A DNA stretch of 64,000 nt from an uncultured Aquimonas sp. (GCF_937888285.1 NZ_CALART010000110.1:1-64000); one strand, 5' to 3'. Numbered from the stretch's first letter, positions 45,381 through 54,401 are shown. Translations and numbers: made by a program. The notes: generated by a model from the sequence alone, not told the origin.

Positions 45381-48047
45381 TCATGAACGGGGTACGGGTG
45401 GGTGTGTCGCAGCAGCAACTGTCGTATCGGCGCCGGCGGCTGGCCCGCTCGCTCTCGTTGTGTCGATCTTGTAGGCCAGCAGGCGCAGCGCGTTGATCAC
45501 CACGATGACAGTCGATCCTTCGTGGAACAGCACCGCCGTGCCGATGTTCAGGCCGAAGATCGTGGCGGGGATCAGCACGGCCACCACGCCCAGGCTGACC
45601 CACAGGTTCTGCTTGATGATGCGGCTGGTGCTGCGCGACAGGCCTACCGCAAACGGCAGCTGCGCCAGGTCGTCGGCCATCAGCGCCACATCCGCCGTTT
45701 CCAGCGCCACGTCGGAGCCGGCGGCGCCCATCGCGATGCCGACGGTGGCATTGGCCATGGCCGGCGCGTCGTTGACACCGTCACCGACCATCGCGACCTT
45801 GCCGTGCTCTTCGCGCAGCTTCTTGATTGCTTCGACCTTGTGCTCGGGCATCAGGTCGCCGCGCGCCTCGGTCAGGCCGACGGTCTTGGCCACCGCGTCG
45901 GCCACCTGCTGGTTGTCACCCGAGATCATGATCAGCCGTTCGATGCCCAGCGCCCGCAGCTCGGCCATGACCTGCGCCGCCACCGGGCGCGGCGTGTCCA
46001 TCACGCCGATGACGCCGAGGAAGCGCGCACCTTGGCGCACCACCATCGTCGTGCGGCCGGCCGCGACGAGCTTGTCATTGGCTGCGCTCACTTCGGCCGT
46101 CAGGGCCACATCGGGCAGTTCCGAGAAGAGCACCGGCTTGCCGATGAGCACACGCTCGCCGGCCACCTGCGCTTCGATGCCGCGCCCGGTGATGCTCTTG
46201 ACATCGGTCACCGCAGGCGGCTGCACCCGGCCGGCCAGCCGCTCCCGCGCGCCACCGACCACGGCCGAAGCCAGCGGGTGGTCGCTGTGCTCCTCGACCG
46301 CCAGCGCCACCGCCAGCAGTTGATCTTCGGTGGCACCAGCCACCGCCACCACGTCGGTCAGCCTGGGCTTGCCTTCGGTCAGCGTGCCGGTCTTGTCGAA
46401 GGCAATGGAGGTCAGCGTGCCCAGGTTTTCCAGCGGCCCGCCACCCTTGACCAGCACGCCGCCGCGGCCGGCGCGGGCCACGCCGCTGAGCACCGCGCTG
46501 GGCACCGATATGGCCAGCGCGCAGGGGCTGGCTGCCACCAGCACCGCCATGGCGCGGTAGAAGCTGGCGGCAAAGGGCTCGTCGATCACGACCCAGGCAA
46601 ACAGCAGCACCACCACCAGCGCCAGCACCAGCGGGACGAAGATGCGTTCGAACTTTTCGGTGAACTGCTGCGTTGGTGAGCGCTGCGCTTCGGCTTCGGT
46701 CACCATCTTGACGACGCGCGCCATCGTCGACTGCTCGGCGCGGCGGGCCACCATCACTTCGATGGCGCCGGCGCCGTTGATGGTGCCGGCGAAGACGCGG
46801 CTCTCCGGCCCGACCTTGTCGAAAGCGGCGAGCGCGGCCTTGGCGGCTGCGGCGTCGCCGATGGGGCGCTTGTCCACCGGCACGCTTTCACCCGTCACCG
46901 GCGCCTGGTTGACGCTGGAGTTGCCGACGACCACCACACCGTCGGCAGGCATGCGCTCGTTGGGCTTGACGATCACCACGTCGCCGAGTTGCAGTTCGCC
47001 GACCGCCACTTCCTGCGTGCTGCCGTCGCGGCGCACGGAAGCCGTTTCGGGGGCCAGTTTGGCCAGCGCCTCGATCGCCTTGCGCGCCCGGCCCATCGCG
47101 TAGTGTTCGAGCGAATGGCCCAGGCTGAACAGGAACAGCAGCAGTGCGCCCTCGGCCCACTTGCCCAGCGCCGCCGCGCCCACCGCGGCCACCAGCATCA
47201 GCGTGTCGATCTCGAACCGCTTGGCGCGAAGGTTCTCGATCGCCTCCTTCAGCGTGAAGTAGCCACCGAAGAAGTAGGCCGCGACATAACACGCGGTCGG
47301 CAGCCAGCCTGGCGCCGCCGCAGCGAAACTCTCGATGAGCCAGCCCCCCGCCAGCATTGCACCGGACAGTGCGGCGAAGATCAGTTCCGACTGTTCGCCC
47401 AGCGGCCCGCCGTGGGCGTGGTCGTGGTCGCCGCCGGCTTTGCCGTGCTCGCCCTTGGCGTGATCGTGCGCGGCATGGTCGTGCTTGCCTTTGGCGTGGT
47501 CATGGCCGGCGTGGTCGTGGCCGGCGTGCTCATCCGCGGGGGGCGATGGTGGGACATGGGCTGCAGTCGCTGGCGCCGCTGCCGCCACGGCCGCGGGCTT
47601 GGCTGCGCGAACGCCCACGGCTTCGGCCTTCGACAGCAGCACGCTCTCGGACACCACCGACCTGTCGTATTCGATCCGCACCGTTCCGGATGCCGACACG
47701 TCGGCCTCCAATACGCCCGGCACGCTGCGCAAGGCCTCGGCAGCGCTGCGCGCGGCGCGCGCATGCAGCGTCGCGCCACCGCGGATAACCAGATGTGCAA
47801 AACGTTCGGTCAATTCGGCGCCGGCTGCATGCACCAGCTCGCGCACCCGGGCCAGCGGCAGGGTGGCCGGTTCATAGTGCACGCAGAGCTGGGGCGCGCC
47901 GCTCTCGCGCCCGACGACATGCGCCTGCGAGATGCCGGGTCGGCCCGACAGGGCGGCGATGAGGCGTGTCACGCAACGGTCCTGCGCATCGTCCACATCG
48001 GGCAGGACCAGCGGCAGGTCCAGGCGCAGCGTTGTTGCTTCGGTCAT
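45381..48047 (-). CDS. P1B-4 type metal-exporting ATPase (CzcP-like) with His-rich N-terminus
   Basis: 888 residues. The N-terminal 150 residues hold two domains with HMA-like fold but few Cys, followed by a His/Asp/Lys-rich linker at about 172-215 (HAGHDHAGHDHAKG and similar repeats). The membrane motif is SPC near 506 rather than CPC; the phosphorylated Asp is in DKTGTLTEGKP near 548; the hinge is GDGVNDAPAM; and the last helices have FHEGST. SPC with HEG marks the P1B-4 group (Co, Zn, Cd export, as CzcP). It lies 49 bp after the CusF-like gene on the same strand. It is intact. Confidence 0.88.
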   Translation of the reverse strand: MTEATTLRLDLPLVLPDVDDAQDRCVTRLIAALSGRPGISQAHVVGRESGAPQLCVHYEPATLPLARVRELVHAAGAELTERFAHLVIRGGATLHARAARSAAEALRSVPGVLEADVSASGTVRIEYDRSVVSESVLLSKAEAVGVRAAKPAAVAAAAPATAAHVPPSPPADEHAGHDHAGHDHAKGKHDHAAHDHAKGEHGKAGGDHDHAHGGPLGEQSELIFAALSGAMLAGGWLIESFAAAAPGWLPTACYVAAYFFGGYFTLKEAIENLRAKRFEIDTLMLVAAVGAAALGKWAEGALLLFLFSLGHSLEHYAMGRARKAIEALAKLAPETASVRRDGSTQEVAVGELQLGDVVIVKPNERMPADGVVVVGNSSVNQAPVTGESVPVDKRPIGDAAAAKAALAAFDKVGPESRVFAGTINGAGAIEVMVARRAEQSTMARVVKMVTEAEAQRSPTQQFTEKFERIFVPLVLALVVVLLFAWVVIDEPFAASFYRAMAVLVAASPCALAISVPSAVLSGVARAGRGGVLVKGGGPLENLGTLTSIAFDKTGTLTEGKPRLTDVVAVAGATEDQLLAVALAVEEHSDHPLASAVVGGARERLAGRVQPPAVTDVKSITGRGIEAQVAGERVLIGKPVLFSELPDVALTAEVSAANDKLVAAGRTTMVVRQGARFLGVIGVMDTPRPVAAQVMAELRALGIERLIMISGDNQQVADAVAKTVGLTEARGDLMPEHKVEAIKKLREEHGKVAMVGDGVNDAPAMANATVGIAMGAAGSDVALETADVALMADDLAQLPFAVGLSRSTSRIIKQNLWVSLGVVAVLIPATIFGLNIGTAVLFHEGSTVIVVINALRLLAYKIDTTRASGPAAGADTTVAAATHPPVPRS

Positions 48048-48096
48048 CGGGGCTCCTCGTTGTTTGTTGTAGGGCAGAAAGTGCGCATGTATCGCA

Positions 48097-48471
48097 TCAC
48101 CTCACAGCGCCGGGCGGCGCCGGGATGGCGGCCGTCAGGCGCAGGCTGCCGTCGTAGCGGTCAGCGCGGAAGACGATGGCGTCGCCGACCCGGATACGAA
48201 CCACGAGTGCGGGGTTGAAGTACCGAAACGTCGTCGTCGTGGCGGGCAGGTGGAGATGGGCGATGGGGGCATGCCGCAACGTCACCGTGCCACGTTCGCC
48301 GTCGATCCGGATGACCGTGCCGGCGATGAGGTCCGAGGTCGATGCCTGCGCCAGGACTCTGCCAGAACCCCATGGCGCCAGCCCAAGGCAGAGCAGGAGC
48401 GTCCTGCGCCGCAACGCAGGCACGGCGCACACACCGTGCCAGGCGGCGGCATCAGATTCCGGAGCAGGCAT
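48097..48471 (-). CDS. CusF-like exported metal-binding protein lacking Met ligands
   Basis: 124 residues. An export segment (RRTLLLCLGLAPWGSGRVLA) precedes a CusF-type OB-fold: GTVIRIDGERGTVTLRHAPI, followed by HLHLPATTTTFRY and GDAIVFRAD. In true CusF the segment after the His is W-x-x-M-x-M; here it is Leu, Pro and Thr. It is thus unlikely to bind Cu(I) in the same way and may bind another ion. The ATG overlaps the preceding stop (ATGA). Confidence 0.65.
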   Translation of the reverse strand: MPAPESDAAAWHGVCAVPALRRRTLLLCLGLAPWGSGRVLAQASTSDLIAGTVIRIDGERGTVTLRHAPIAHLHLPATTTTFRYFNPALVVRIRVGDAIVFRADRYDGSLRLTAAIPAPPGAVR

Positions 48472-48968
48472 CAGTGGCGTCCCCCGCTGTGGCCGCCATG
48501 CCCGCCGTGATGGCCATGGCCACCGCGATGACCTCCCGCATAGCCGCCGTAGCTGCCGTAGCCCCGGTAGTAGGGCAGGCCACCGTAGTAATGCAAGCCG
48601 TCGTAGTACCCGAGGTAGTTGTAGCCCAGGTACAGCGCGCCCGAGTACGCGTTGAGCCGGTAGCGGCCCGACACGATCTTCGCCCTGAGGTCTTGTTCGC
48701 CGCGGGCCCGCCCTTGCAGGTAGCGCAGCAGGCCTTCGCTGACGCCCGCAGCACGCTGCTGCTCGAAGTCTTGCGGCGACAGCACGAAGGCCACGCCTCG
48801 CGTCTCGATCTCCGCGATCAAGGCTTCGTCGCCCAGCCCCTGCTGCGACATCACGACGACTTCATCCAGACGCAGGCGGGGGGCCTGCGCTTCGGGAGCC
48901 TGGGCGGTGGCGCAGCCCGTCAAGGCGACTGCCGAAACCAGCGCGAACAGCGTCAAAACGTTCTTCAT
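48471..48968 (-). CDS. Lipoprotein with Gly/Tyr/His-rich C-terminus
   Basis: 165 residues. A lipobox (ALTGC) lies at about 16-20, followed by a helical domain (LDEVVVMSQQGLGDEALIAE, AAGVSEGLLRYLQGR), which resembles short-helix domains of unknown role. The C-terminal 45 residues are Gly/Tyr/His-rich (YGGYAGGHRGGHGHHGGHGG). The His-rich tail may bind metal at the outer membrane. It is downstream of eptA on the same strand. The ATG at 48968 gives the best signal sequence. Confidence 0.7.
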   Translation of the reverse strand: MKNVLTLFALVSAVALTGCATAQAPEAQAPRLRLDEVVVMSQQGLGDEALIAEIETRGVAFVLSPQDFEQQRAAGVSEGLLRYLQGRARGEQDLRAKIVSGRYRLNAYSGALYLGYNYLGYYDGLHYYGGLPYYRGYGSYGGYAGGHRGGHGHHGGHGGHSGGRH

Positions 48969-49040
48969 CAGAGGTCCCCTTGTGATGAACCTTGGGTGCG
49001 GCCAGGCCACCGGTTGTTCCGTGGCGTCGTCGAAGAGTGT

Positions 49041-50699
49041 TCACCGTGTGGCCGCAGTCTCCCGCGTTCTGCGGGCCGCGCGCGCCGCTGCCCACAGGTC
49101 GAGCTCGGGCCGGTAAGCCTGCGTCTGCGTGCCGAAGGCGCCCAGCAGCGTATGGAACAGGTTGTCGTGGCTGTAGGTGCCCCCGGCAACCCCTTGCAGC
49201 GCGCCCGCATCGATTTGCAGTCTGCTCGCAATGCCCGTCGAAAGCCAGGCCATCATCGGGATAGCGGTCTGCTCGGTGGGCGCCAGCAGCATGGGCAGCC
49301 CGTGCAGGTACACCTTGCCTTCGCCCAGCGATTCGCCGTGGTCCGACACGTACAGCAACAGGCTGTCCATGCGCTCCGACTCGCCAGCCAGCCAGTCGAT
49401 CGTCTGCGCCAGCACCTCGCTGGTGTAGGCGATGCTGTTGTCGTAGGTGTTGATCAGCGCCTGGCGCTCGCAGCTCTGGATCTGGTTGGTGTCGCAGGTC
49501 GGCGCGAATCGGCGTGCGCCGCTGGGGTAGCGCTTGTAGTACGCCGGCCCATGGCTGCCCTTCATGTGCAGCACCACCAGGCTGTCTTGGCCTGTCGCCG
49601 GCCCGGTCATGGCGGCCCGGAAGCCGCGCAGCAAGACTTCGTCGAAGCACTCCTCGGGGCCGCAAGGGCCGGCCATCGCGCCTTGACCTGGGAACTGGGT
49701 GTCGACGCGCTGGCACACGCCCTTGCAGCCCGAGTTGTTGTCCAGCCAGCGCACGGCGACGCCTGCACGCTGCAGCACATCGAGCGCGTTCTCACGCGCG
49801 GCCGCGGCCGCCACCGAAAACCGCTGCGCGCCGAGGTCTGAAAACATGCACGGCAGCGAGCTGGCGGTGTCGGTGCCGCAGGACGTGACCTTGTCGAAGT
49901 AGACGACGCCCTTGCCGGCCAGCGCCTGGTTCGTCGCCCGGGCATAGCCGCCCAGCGAGAAGTTGGCCGCGCGTGCGGTTTCGCCGACGACCAGCACCAC
50001 CAGCAGCGGCTTGCGGCTGCCGGCTGCCGCCGGCCGGACGGCATCGGCGCCCACGGTGATGAGCGCCGCCGCCGGCCGAGCGCGGCCTTTCCACAGGCCG
50101 ACGAAGCTATTGGCCACGTTGGTCGGCGTCAGCAGGTGGCGCAGTTCGCGGTGGTTGCGCGCTGCGGCGGCGTAATCAGCGTAGAAGGCGGTCAGCGCCG
50201 CCAGCAGCAGCAGCGTCAGTGCCAGCGCGTGTCTGGCGACACCGGCGGCCACGGCCGGCCAACGTTGCCGCTTCACCGGCATGGCCAGCAGCAGCGCCGC
50301 CGGCAGCAGCCCGCGCCAGGCAAAGTCCCACCACAGTGCAGCCGAAGACAAATCCGCTGCTTCGCGCCAATCGGTTTCCAGCACGTTGCGGATCATGCCC
50401 TTGTCGATCAGCACGCCGTAGTTGCCGATGAAGTGCGCTGCCAGGGCGCTGACGAGCAGCACCGTCGCGAGCAAGGGCTTGCCCACCCAGCGCCAGCACA
50501 ACATGCGCAAGATCAGACTGAACAGCAGCCACAGCACGGCCGCGAGCGCCACCATGGCCAGAATGCTGCGCGACGAGGACAGGTCCCGCGCGGCCCACAG
50601 CGTGCGCCAGAAGCCGGCGTTGTCAACGATGAGCAGCCACAAGGCCGTGGCCGCGCACAAGGCGGCAGCCGAGACAGGGCGGATGGAGCAAGTGGTCAT
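49041..50699 (-). CDS. eptA: Phosphoethanolamine-lipid A transferase (EptA/MCR family)
   Basis: 552 residues. Five membrane helices in the first 180 residues precede the periplasmic sulfatase-like catalytic domain. Key sites are present: VVGETARAANFSLGGY, the nucleophile Thr in SCGTDTASSLPCMFS, HMKGSHGPAYYKRYP, SDHGESLGE and YSHDNLFHTLLG. These enzymes transfer phosphoethanolamine to lipid A, lower surface charge and raise polymyxin resistance; some change metal binding at the surface. The start is the ATG at 50699. It heads the run eptA - lipoprotein - CusF-like - CzcP-like. Confidence 0.92.
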   Translation of the reverse strand: MTTCSIRPVSAAALCAATALWLLIVDNAGFWRTLWAARDLSSSRSILAMVALAAVLWLLFSLILRMLCWRWVGKPLLATVLLVSALAAHFIGNYGVLIDKGMIRNVLETDWREAADLSSAALWWDFAWRGLLPAALLLAMPVKRQRWPAVAAGVARHALALTLLLLAALTAFYADYAAAARNHRELRHLLTPTNVANSFVGLWKGRARPAAALITVGADAVRPAAAGSRKPLLVVLVVGETARAANFSLGGYARATNQALAGKGVVYFDKVTSCGTDTASSLPCMFSDLGAQRFSVAAAAARENALDVLQRAGVAVRWLDNNSGCKGVCQRVDTQFPGQGAMAGPCGPEECFDEVLLRGFRAAMTGPATGQDSLVVLHMKGSHGPAYYKRYPSGARRFAPTCDTNQIQSCERQALINTYDNSIAYTSEVLAQTIDWLAGESERMDSLLLYVSDHGESLGEGKVYLHGLPMLLAPTEQTAIPMMAWLSTGIASRLQIDAGALQGVAGGTYSHDNLFHTLLGAFGTQTQAYRPELDLWAAARAARRTRETAATR

Positions 50700-50932
50700 C
50701 GCGCAGACGTGTTCAGGTTGGTGCAGCCAAACACTGCATTGCGCGTCGCCGCTCGAAAGCAGCAGGGCAGCCATCCCGGCAGGCGCTCCTGACGTTCAGG
50801 CCCGTATCCATGCCACTCTGCAAGAACTGCTGAACAAGTTGACAGCCAGCAGGAGCGCCTGACGTCGGGCACGTGCTCATGCGGTTGTCCCAAGCGTCGA
50901 GCGTGCCAAGGCAATGCCAACGACCTCCAGAG

Positions 50933-51145
50933 TCAAGGTCCACGTGGCCGTTTGCGCTGCGGCTTCGATCGTTTCGGCGGTTTGCCCGCAGCTCGGTGCG
51001 CGTTCAATCGGTGCTGCAGCCGCTGCGCATAGGGAGGTTCTGGCTTCGGCACGGGCAGGGGGTGACGCTTGCGCCACCAGAGGAACAAGCCGTATCCGAC
51101 GACGGCTGCGACCACAATGGCCAGCCACATCCACGCCATGGTCAT
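50933..51145 (-). CDS. Single-TM small membrane protein (copy 2)
   Basis: 70 residues: a helix (MWLAIVVAAVVGYGLFLWW) then RKRHPLPVPKPEPPYAQRLQ and a basic tail ending RPRGP. It closely matches the 81-residue copy at 59143-59388. An ancestral start lies at 51178 (ATG CGC), but the third codon is now TAG where the relative has Tyr. Translation could still begin at the ATG at 51145. Function unknown. Confidence 0.5.
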   Translation of the reverse strand: MTMAWMWLAIVVAAVVGYGLFLWWRKRHPLPVPKPEPPYAQRLQHRLNAHRAAGKPPKRSKPQRKRPRGP

Positions 51146-51279
51146 GGCCAGTGCGGTGTCCAGCGTCTTCTAGCGCATCGTCCGGCCCTCCGTTCATCGC
51201 GGTTCGTGCAGCCCTTGGCCCAGCAGCGACGATCATGATTCGACGCTGAATGCGGTTCATGGTGTGGCGCCGTCCCATA

Positions 51280-51380
51280 TCACTTGAGCGTGAAGAGTGC
51301 CGATACGGCGGCTTTGCCGCTCAGCGCCGCCTCCGCCAACACCTTCGTGCCTGCTCCGACCTTGAAGCTGCCATCGCCTA
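51280..51380 (-). pseudogene. 3' remnant of the small periplasmic HME-RND accessory gene
   Basis: The reverse strand encodes GSFKVGAGTKVLAEAALSGK and ends LFTLK-stop, nearly identical to the end of the gene at 60146-60523. Upstream of GSFKVG the similarity stops, so about 95 N-terminal codons, including the signal peptide, are lost. Confidence 0.75.
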
Positions 51381-51467
51381 CTTGCGACTGGGCAAGCTCA
51401 CGCACCTGCCAAGCTCCCCTTTCGCACCACCTGTGCCGTAGTCAGCGGGCGTGACCAGTGCCAGCCT

Positions 51468-51812
51468 CTATCGGCGGTTGTTCGGGTCTTCGGCGATGTA
51501 CACCACGAAGGGCTTGGACGTGAACCCAGGCGGCGCAATCTTCGAGACGTCGACGGAACGACGATCAAGACCATTGAAGGTCCACGAGAACTGCCGACCT
51601 GCGTTCCTGAAGGTGATCGTCTCTCCGTACTCGACATTGAGGTACTTGGTCGATCCGAGATCGACTGTCTTGCCCATTGCAGCGGTAGCTGCGACTTGGC
51701 CGTAGTACGACTGGCCATTCCTGAACGTATCGGGTCCAGCCGCAGCCGCGGCCATCGTTATCCCAAGCGACGCAATCGCCAGAAGTACCCTTGCAGGTGT
51801 CATGTTGTTCAT
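51468..51812 (-). CDS. czcE: CzcE family periplasmic metal-binding protein (copy 2)
   Basis: 114 residues from the ATG at 51812, which has AGAGGA upstream. A signal peptide (VLLAIASLGITMAAAAAG) precedes DTFRNGQSYYGQ, YGETITFRNAGRQFSWTFNG and PFVVYIAEDPNNRR. It is about two-thirds identical to copy 1 at 16222-16569. It is transcribed from the palindrome-containing promoter at 51876-51931, downstream of the atypical regulator gene. Confidence 0.8.
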   Translation of the reverse strand: MNNMTPARVLLAIASLGITMAAAAAGPDTFRNGQSYYGQVAATAAMGKTVDLGSTKYLNVEYGETITFRNAGRQFSWTFNGLDRRSVDVSKIAPPGFTSKPFVVYIAEDPNNRR

Positions 51813-51875
51813 CGCGCGGTTTCCTCTGTATGCCATGGTTTCATCTCCAGCCACCCGCCACATTGGCGTGCATGC

Positions 51876-51931
51876 AGTTTAGAAATGCCAAGGCAACAGA
51901 AACTCAACGTGATGATGACGAGTTCGTCATC
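51876..51931 (-). promoter_or_regulatory. Response-regulator box and promoter for czcE copy 2
   Basis: GATGACGA-GT-TCGTCATC (51914-51931) is a perfect 8+2+8 palindrome. Read on the reverse strand, GTCAT is followed after 29 nt by TTTCTAAACT (51876-51885). The box lies only 3 bp from the stop codon of the atypical regulator. Confidence 0.65.
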
Positions 51932-51934
51932 TGC

Positions 51935-52660
51935 TCAGCAGCTGGTACTGTCGATAAAGGGAGCTTCGCTCGGGTTGTCCCGATGGTGACGCGCCTCAAG
52001 CACGTAGCCTGCGCCTCTGACGGTGTGTAGCAGAGGCGTCGAGAACGGCCTGTCGAGCTTCGATCGGAGGCGTCTGATTGCGACTTCGACAACATTCGAG
52101 TCACTTTCGAAGGACTCCTCCCAGAGCTCCTCGCGCAGTCTTGATCGGCACAGTACAGCTCCTGCGTTTCTGGCAAACAGTGCGAGCAACTTGAACTCCT
52201 GCGCAGACAGAGCCAGCGAGCGCCCACCGCGATGAGCCTGTCGTCGCTGAAGGTTGAGTTCAAGGTCAGCGACGGTCAAGCAATCTCCGGTCGGTGCTCT
52301 GGCAGTCCGCCTGCGCCACAGCGCGTGAATCCGGGCGAGCAGCTCTGACATGGCCACGGGCTTGACAAGGTAGTCGTCAGCACCGGAGCGAAGGACGCGA
52401 GCTCTTTCTTCGGGATCGTTCAACTCGCCGAGCATCATCACTGGAGTCGTGAGTCGTTGTCGGACTTGCTCGAGAATCTGCAGGCCTGTTACGGGCGCTG
52501 ATCGGTCACTCAGAACCAGAATTTCGTACGTTCCCTCCATCGCCAAGTGGAGGCCATCCAAGCCGTCGTGGCATATGTCGGCAACGTGACCGTACTCGGT
52601 CATCGCATGCCGCATCCGGGCAGCAAGGCGGGCGTCTCGTTCAACGACCAATACTTTCAT
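51935..52660 (-). CDS. Atypical OmpR-family regulator lacking the phospho-acceptor
   Basis: 241 residues. The fold matches the CusR-like regulators of this window, but the receiver is changed: the phospho-acceptor position 51 is Ser (LVLSDRSAP against LVLDGMLPG), position 8 of the acidic pocket is Arg, and the Thr at 78 is Gly. Lys100 (DDYLVKP) is kept. The DNA-binding domain is well kept (LSAQEFKLLALFARN, NVVEVAIRRLRSKLDRPFST, LLHTVRGAGYVLEA). No kinase gene is adjacent. It probably acts without phosphorylation. Its DNA-binding helices suggest it could use the same palindromes. Confidence 0.85.
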   Translation of the reverse strand: MKVLVVERDARLAARMRHAMTEYGHVADICHDGLDGLHLAMEGTYEILVLSDRSAPVTGLQILEQVRQRLTTPVMMLGELNDPEERARVLRSGADDYLVKPVAMSELLARIHALWRRRTARAPTGDCLTVADLELNLQRRQAHRGGRSLALSAQEFKLLALFARNAGAVLCRSRLREELWEESFESDSNVVEVAIRRLRSKLDRPFSTPLLHTVRGAGYVLEARHHRDNPSEAPFIDSTSC

Positions 52661-52696
52661 GCTGTGGTCTGGGTGTCGCCGCGGAGCTCAAAGGAG

Positions 52697-54255
52697 CTAA
52701 CGGGCGGCCACAGATGCTGCGAGCGCCAACTTCAGAGGTTCCCTTGCGCGCAAGGCCCACTTTCCTGCCGTTCTAAGGGAGTCCAGGGTGGCAGAACTCG
52801 CCTTTGCAAAGAACAAGGATTCGTCGAGGTTGTGGTGCGCAAACAAACGGCGCTGGCTCAGAGAACGCCGCCGCCAGTCGCCTTCGATCAGGTCGCCATC
52901 CAGGCGACTTGATTCGAATAGAGCGGATACCCGATGAAGGGTTTCTAGTGCGGCGGGTGTCAACGCCGGAACGGCTCTGGGTGCGGCAAGTTTCGACAGA
53001 ACGATGAACGGGTTAGGGCCGACCACCAGTCCCCATGCGCGCTTGCCGGCGACCGGGTCAACACAAAGCGCTTCCAGCTTCGTCAAGCCAAAGTCACGTG
53101 ACAGACGAAGACGCGCCGCCAGCCAAGGGTTCGAAGCGCGGACGATTTCCAAGGCCCTCTTGGCCATGCCTTCGTCGCCGTCTACTGGGAGGACGAGTGT
53201 TCGAAGAAGGGCCTGAGCCGGAAGGTCCCCTTGGCTCGAAGCCAAACTCAGCCAGTGATTTGCACTCTCTGAGTCTCTGAGGCCTGCGCCAGTCTTCAGC
53301 AGGAGTGCGCCGAGCCGTCGCTGCGCTTCGACGTTTCCAACGGCTGCGGCCTTCTCGAGGAAGAAGCGGGACAACTGCGGATTCGCGACGCTGCATCGAT
53401 GGTCCGCATGAACCCAATGCAGGTTCATCCAGGCTTCATGGCAGCCGGCGTCGGCGGCGCGAAGGAGAAGGGCAGCTCCCTTGCGCAAATTGGAGCCCTC
53501 CACGACTCGCTCTGAGCTCATGCCCGGGACGGAGATTCCGCAAAGGGCGCGTCCCATGATGTGTGCTGCGTCCATGTCGCCGTGGTCAATGAGCGTCTCA
53601 AAACAGGCCTGGATCTGCGATGGTGAGAGACGCTGCCACGCTACCGATGTGTTTGCCGACGTCTGCACGAGGCGCTTGACCAATTCGGCTGACTCGGCCG
53701 TGATGGCCGGAGCGCAGAGCAGCGCGAGGTGCAGCAATGGTCGAGTCGGTAGACATCGTTGTGCTGCGTGGCCTGAGCGGCAGCCGCCAGGCAGATGGCG
53801 TCAAGGCTCATTGAGCTGTGTTTCTGCAACGCTTCCAGCAGCGCGCCTTCTTGAGGCCGCTTGCTCCGAAGCAGATCGGAGGCGACGAGCCGGGCCTTGC
53901 CATGGCCGCTGCGCTCTGCAGCCGTGAGCCAGCGGGCGCAGCCACGGACGCTTCCGTGGCCCAAGAACTGCCAGACCGCAAGTTTGAACTGCGCCTCTGC
54001 GCTGCCTGACTCTGCAGCTCTGACCAGCGTCGCCTCGCGTTCCAGGGATACAAGGCGTTCCAAGGGCAGATGTTCCGAGACGATACGGTCTACGTCATTC
54101 GTGTCGCGGATGCCGTCATGGTCGAGGTACTGCAGCGCCAGCGACTCGTGACGGGGAAAGCCACCCGACCCTGTCAAGTACTTCAATCCGACCTCCAACT
54201 GCGCAGAGGCTTCATGTCGTGCTCGCGCGAGCAGTACAACGTTTTCTCTCTTCAA
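52697..54255 (-). pseudogene. Sel1-repeat protein gene split by a frameshift
   Basis: Two frames, 53641-54255 and 52697-53737, together give a protein of about 518 residues. The first ends in frame near AAAAQATQHNDVYRLDH; the second continues LLHLALLCAPAITAESAELV. A one-base loss near 53738-53741 joins them smoothly. Sel1-like repeats occur in both parts (AQLEVGLKYLTGSGG, AEAQFKLAVWQFLGHGSV, AQRRLGALLLKTGAGLRDSE). Sel1 proteins are protein-interaction scaffolds. The first frame starts with TTG (54255) after GAGGGG. It may be a real mutation or a sequencing error. Confidence 0.65.
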
Positions 54256-54345
54256 CTTGGCCCCTCAAGTGTTGTGTAGGTGGCACGCAGTACCTGGCGC
54301 GGCAGGGCAAATGGGTCGGCTTTCCCGGCCTCTCTTTCACAGTAC

Positions 54346-54401
54346 ATGCTAGAGAGACAAGCCTGACGCCAGCGTGGACTGAAGATGACAAGGCAGTCAT
54401 C
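54346..54401 (-). promoter_or_regulatory. Response-regulator box and promoter for the Sel1 gene
   Basis: GATGAC-AAGGCA-GTCATC (54384-54401) is a perfect 6+6+6 palindrome. On the reverse strand, GTCAT is followed after exactly 29 nt by TCTCTAGCAT (54346-54355), a weaker form of the TTTCTAAAGT element. It lies in the 460-bp gap between the Sel1 gene and the porin, which otherwise holds no gene. Confidence 0.5.

Noticed and set aside
50713..50878. Short reverse frame with several Cys upstream of eptA
   Set aside because: Considered as a small metal-binding peptide; it overlaps the eptA upstream region, has a poor ribosome binding site and no relative in the window.
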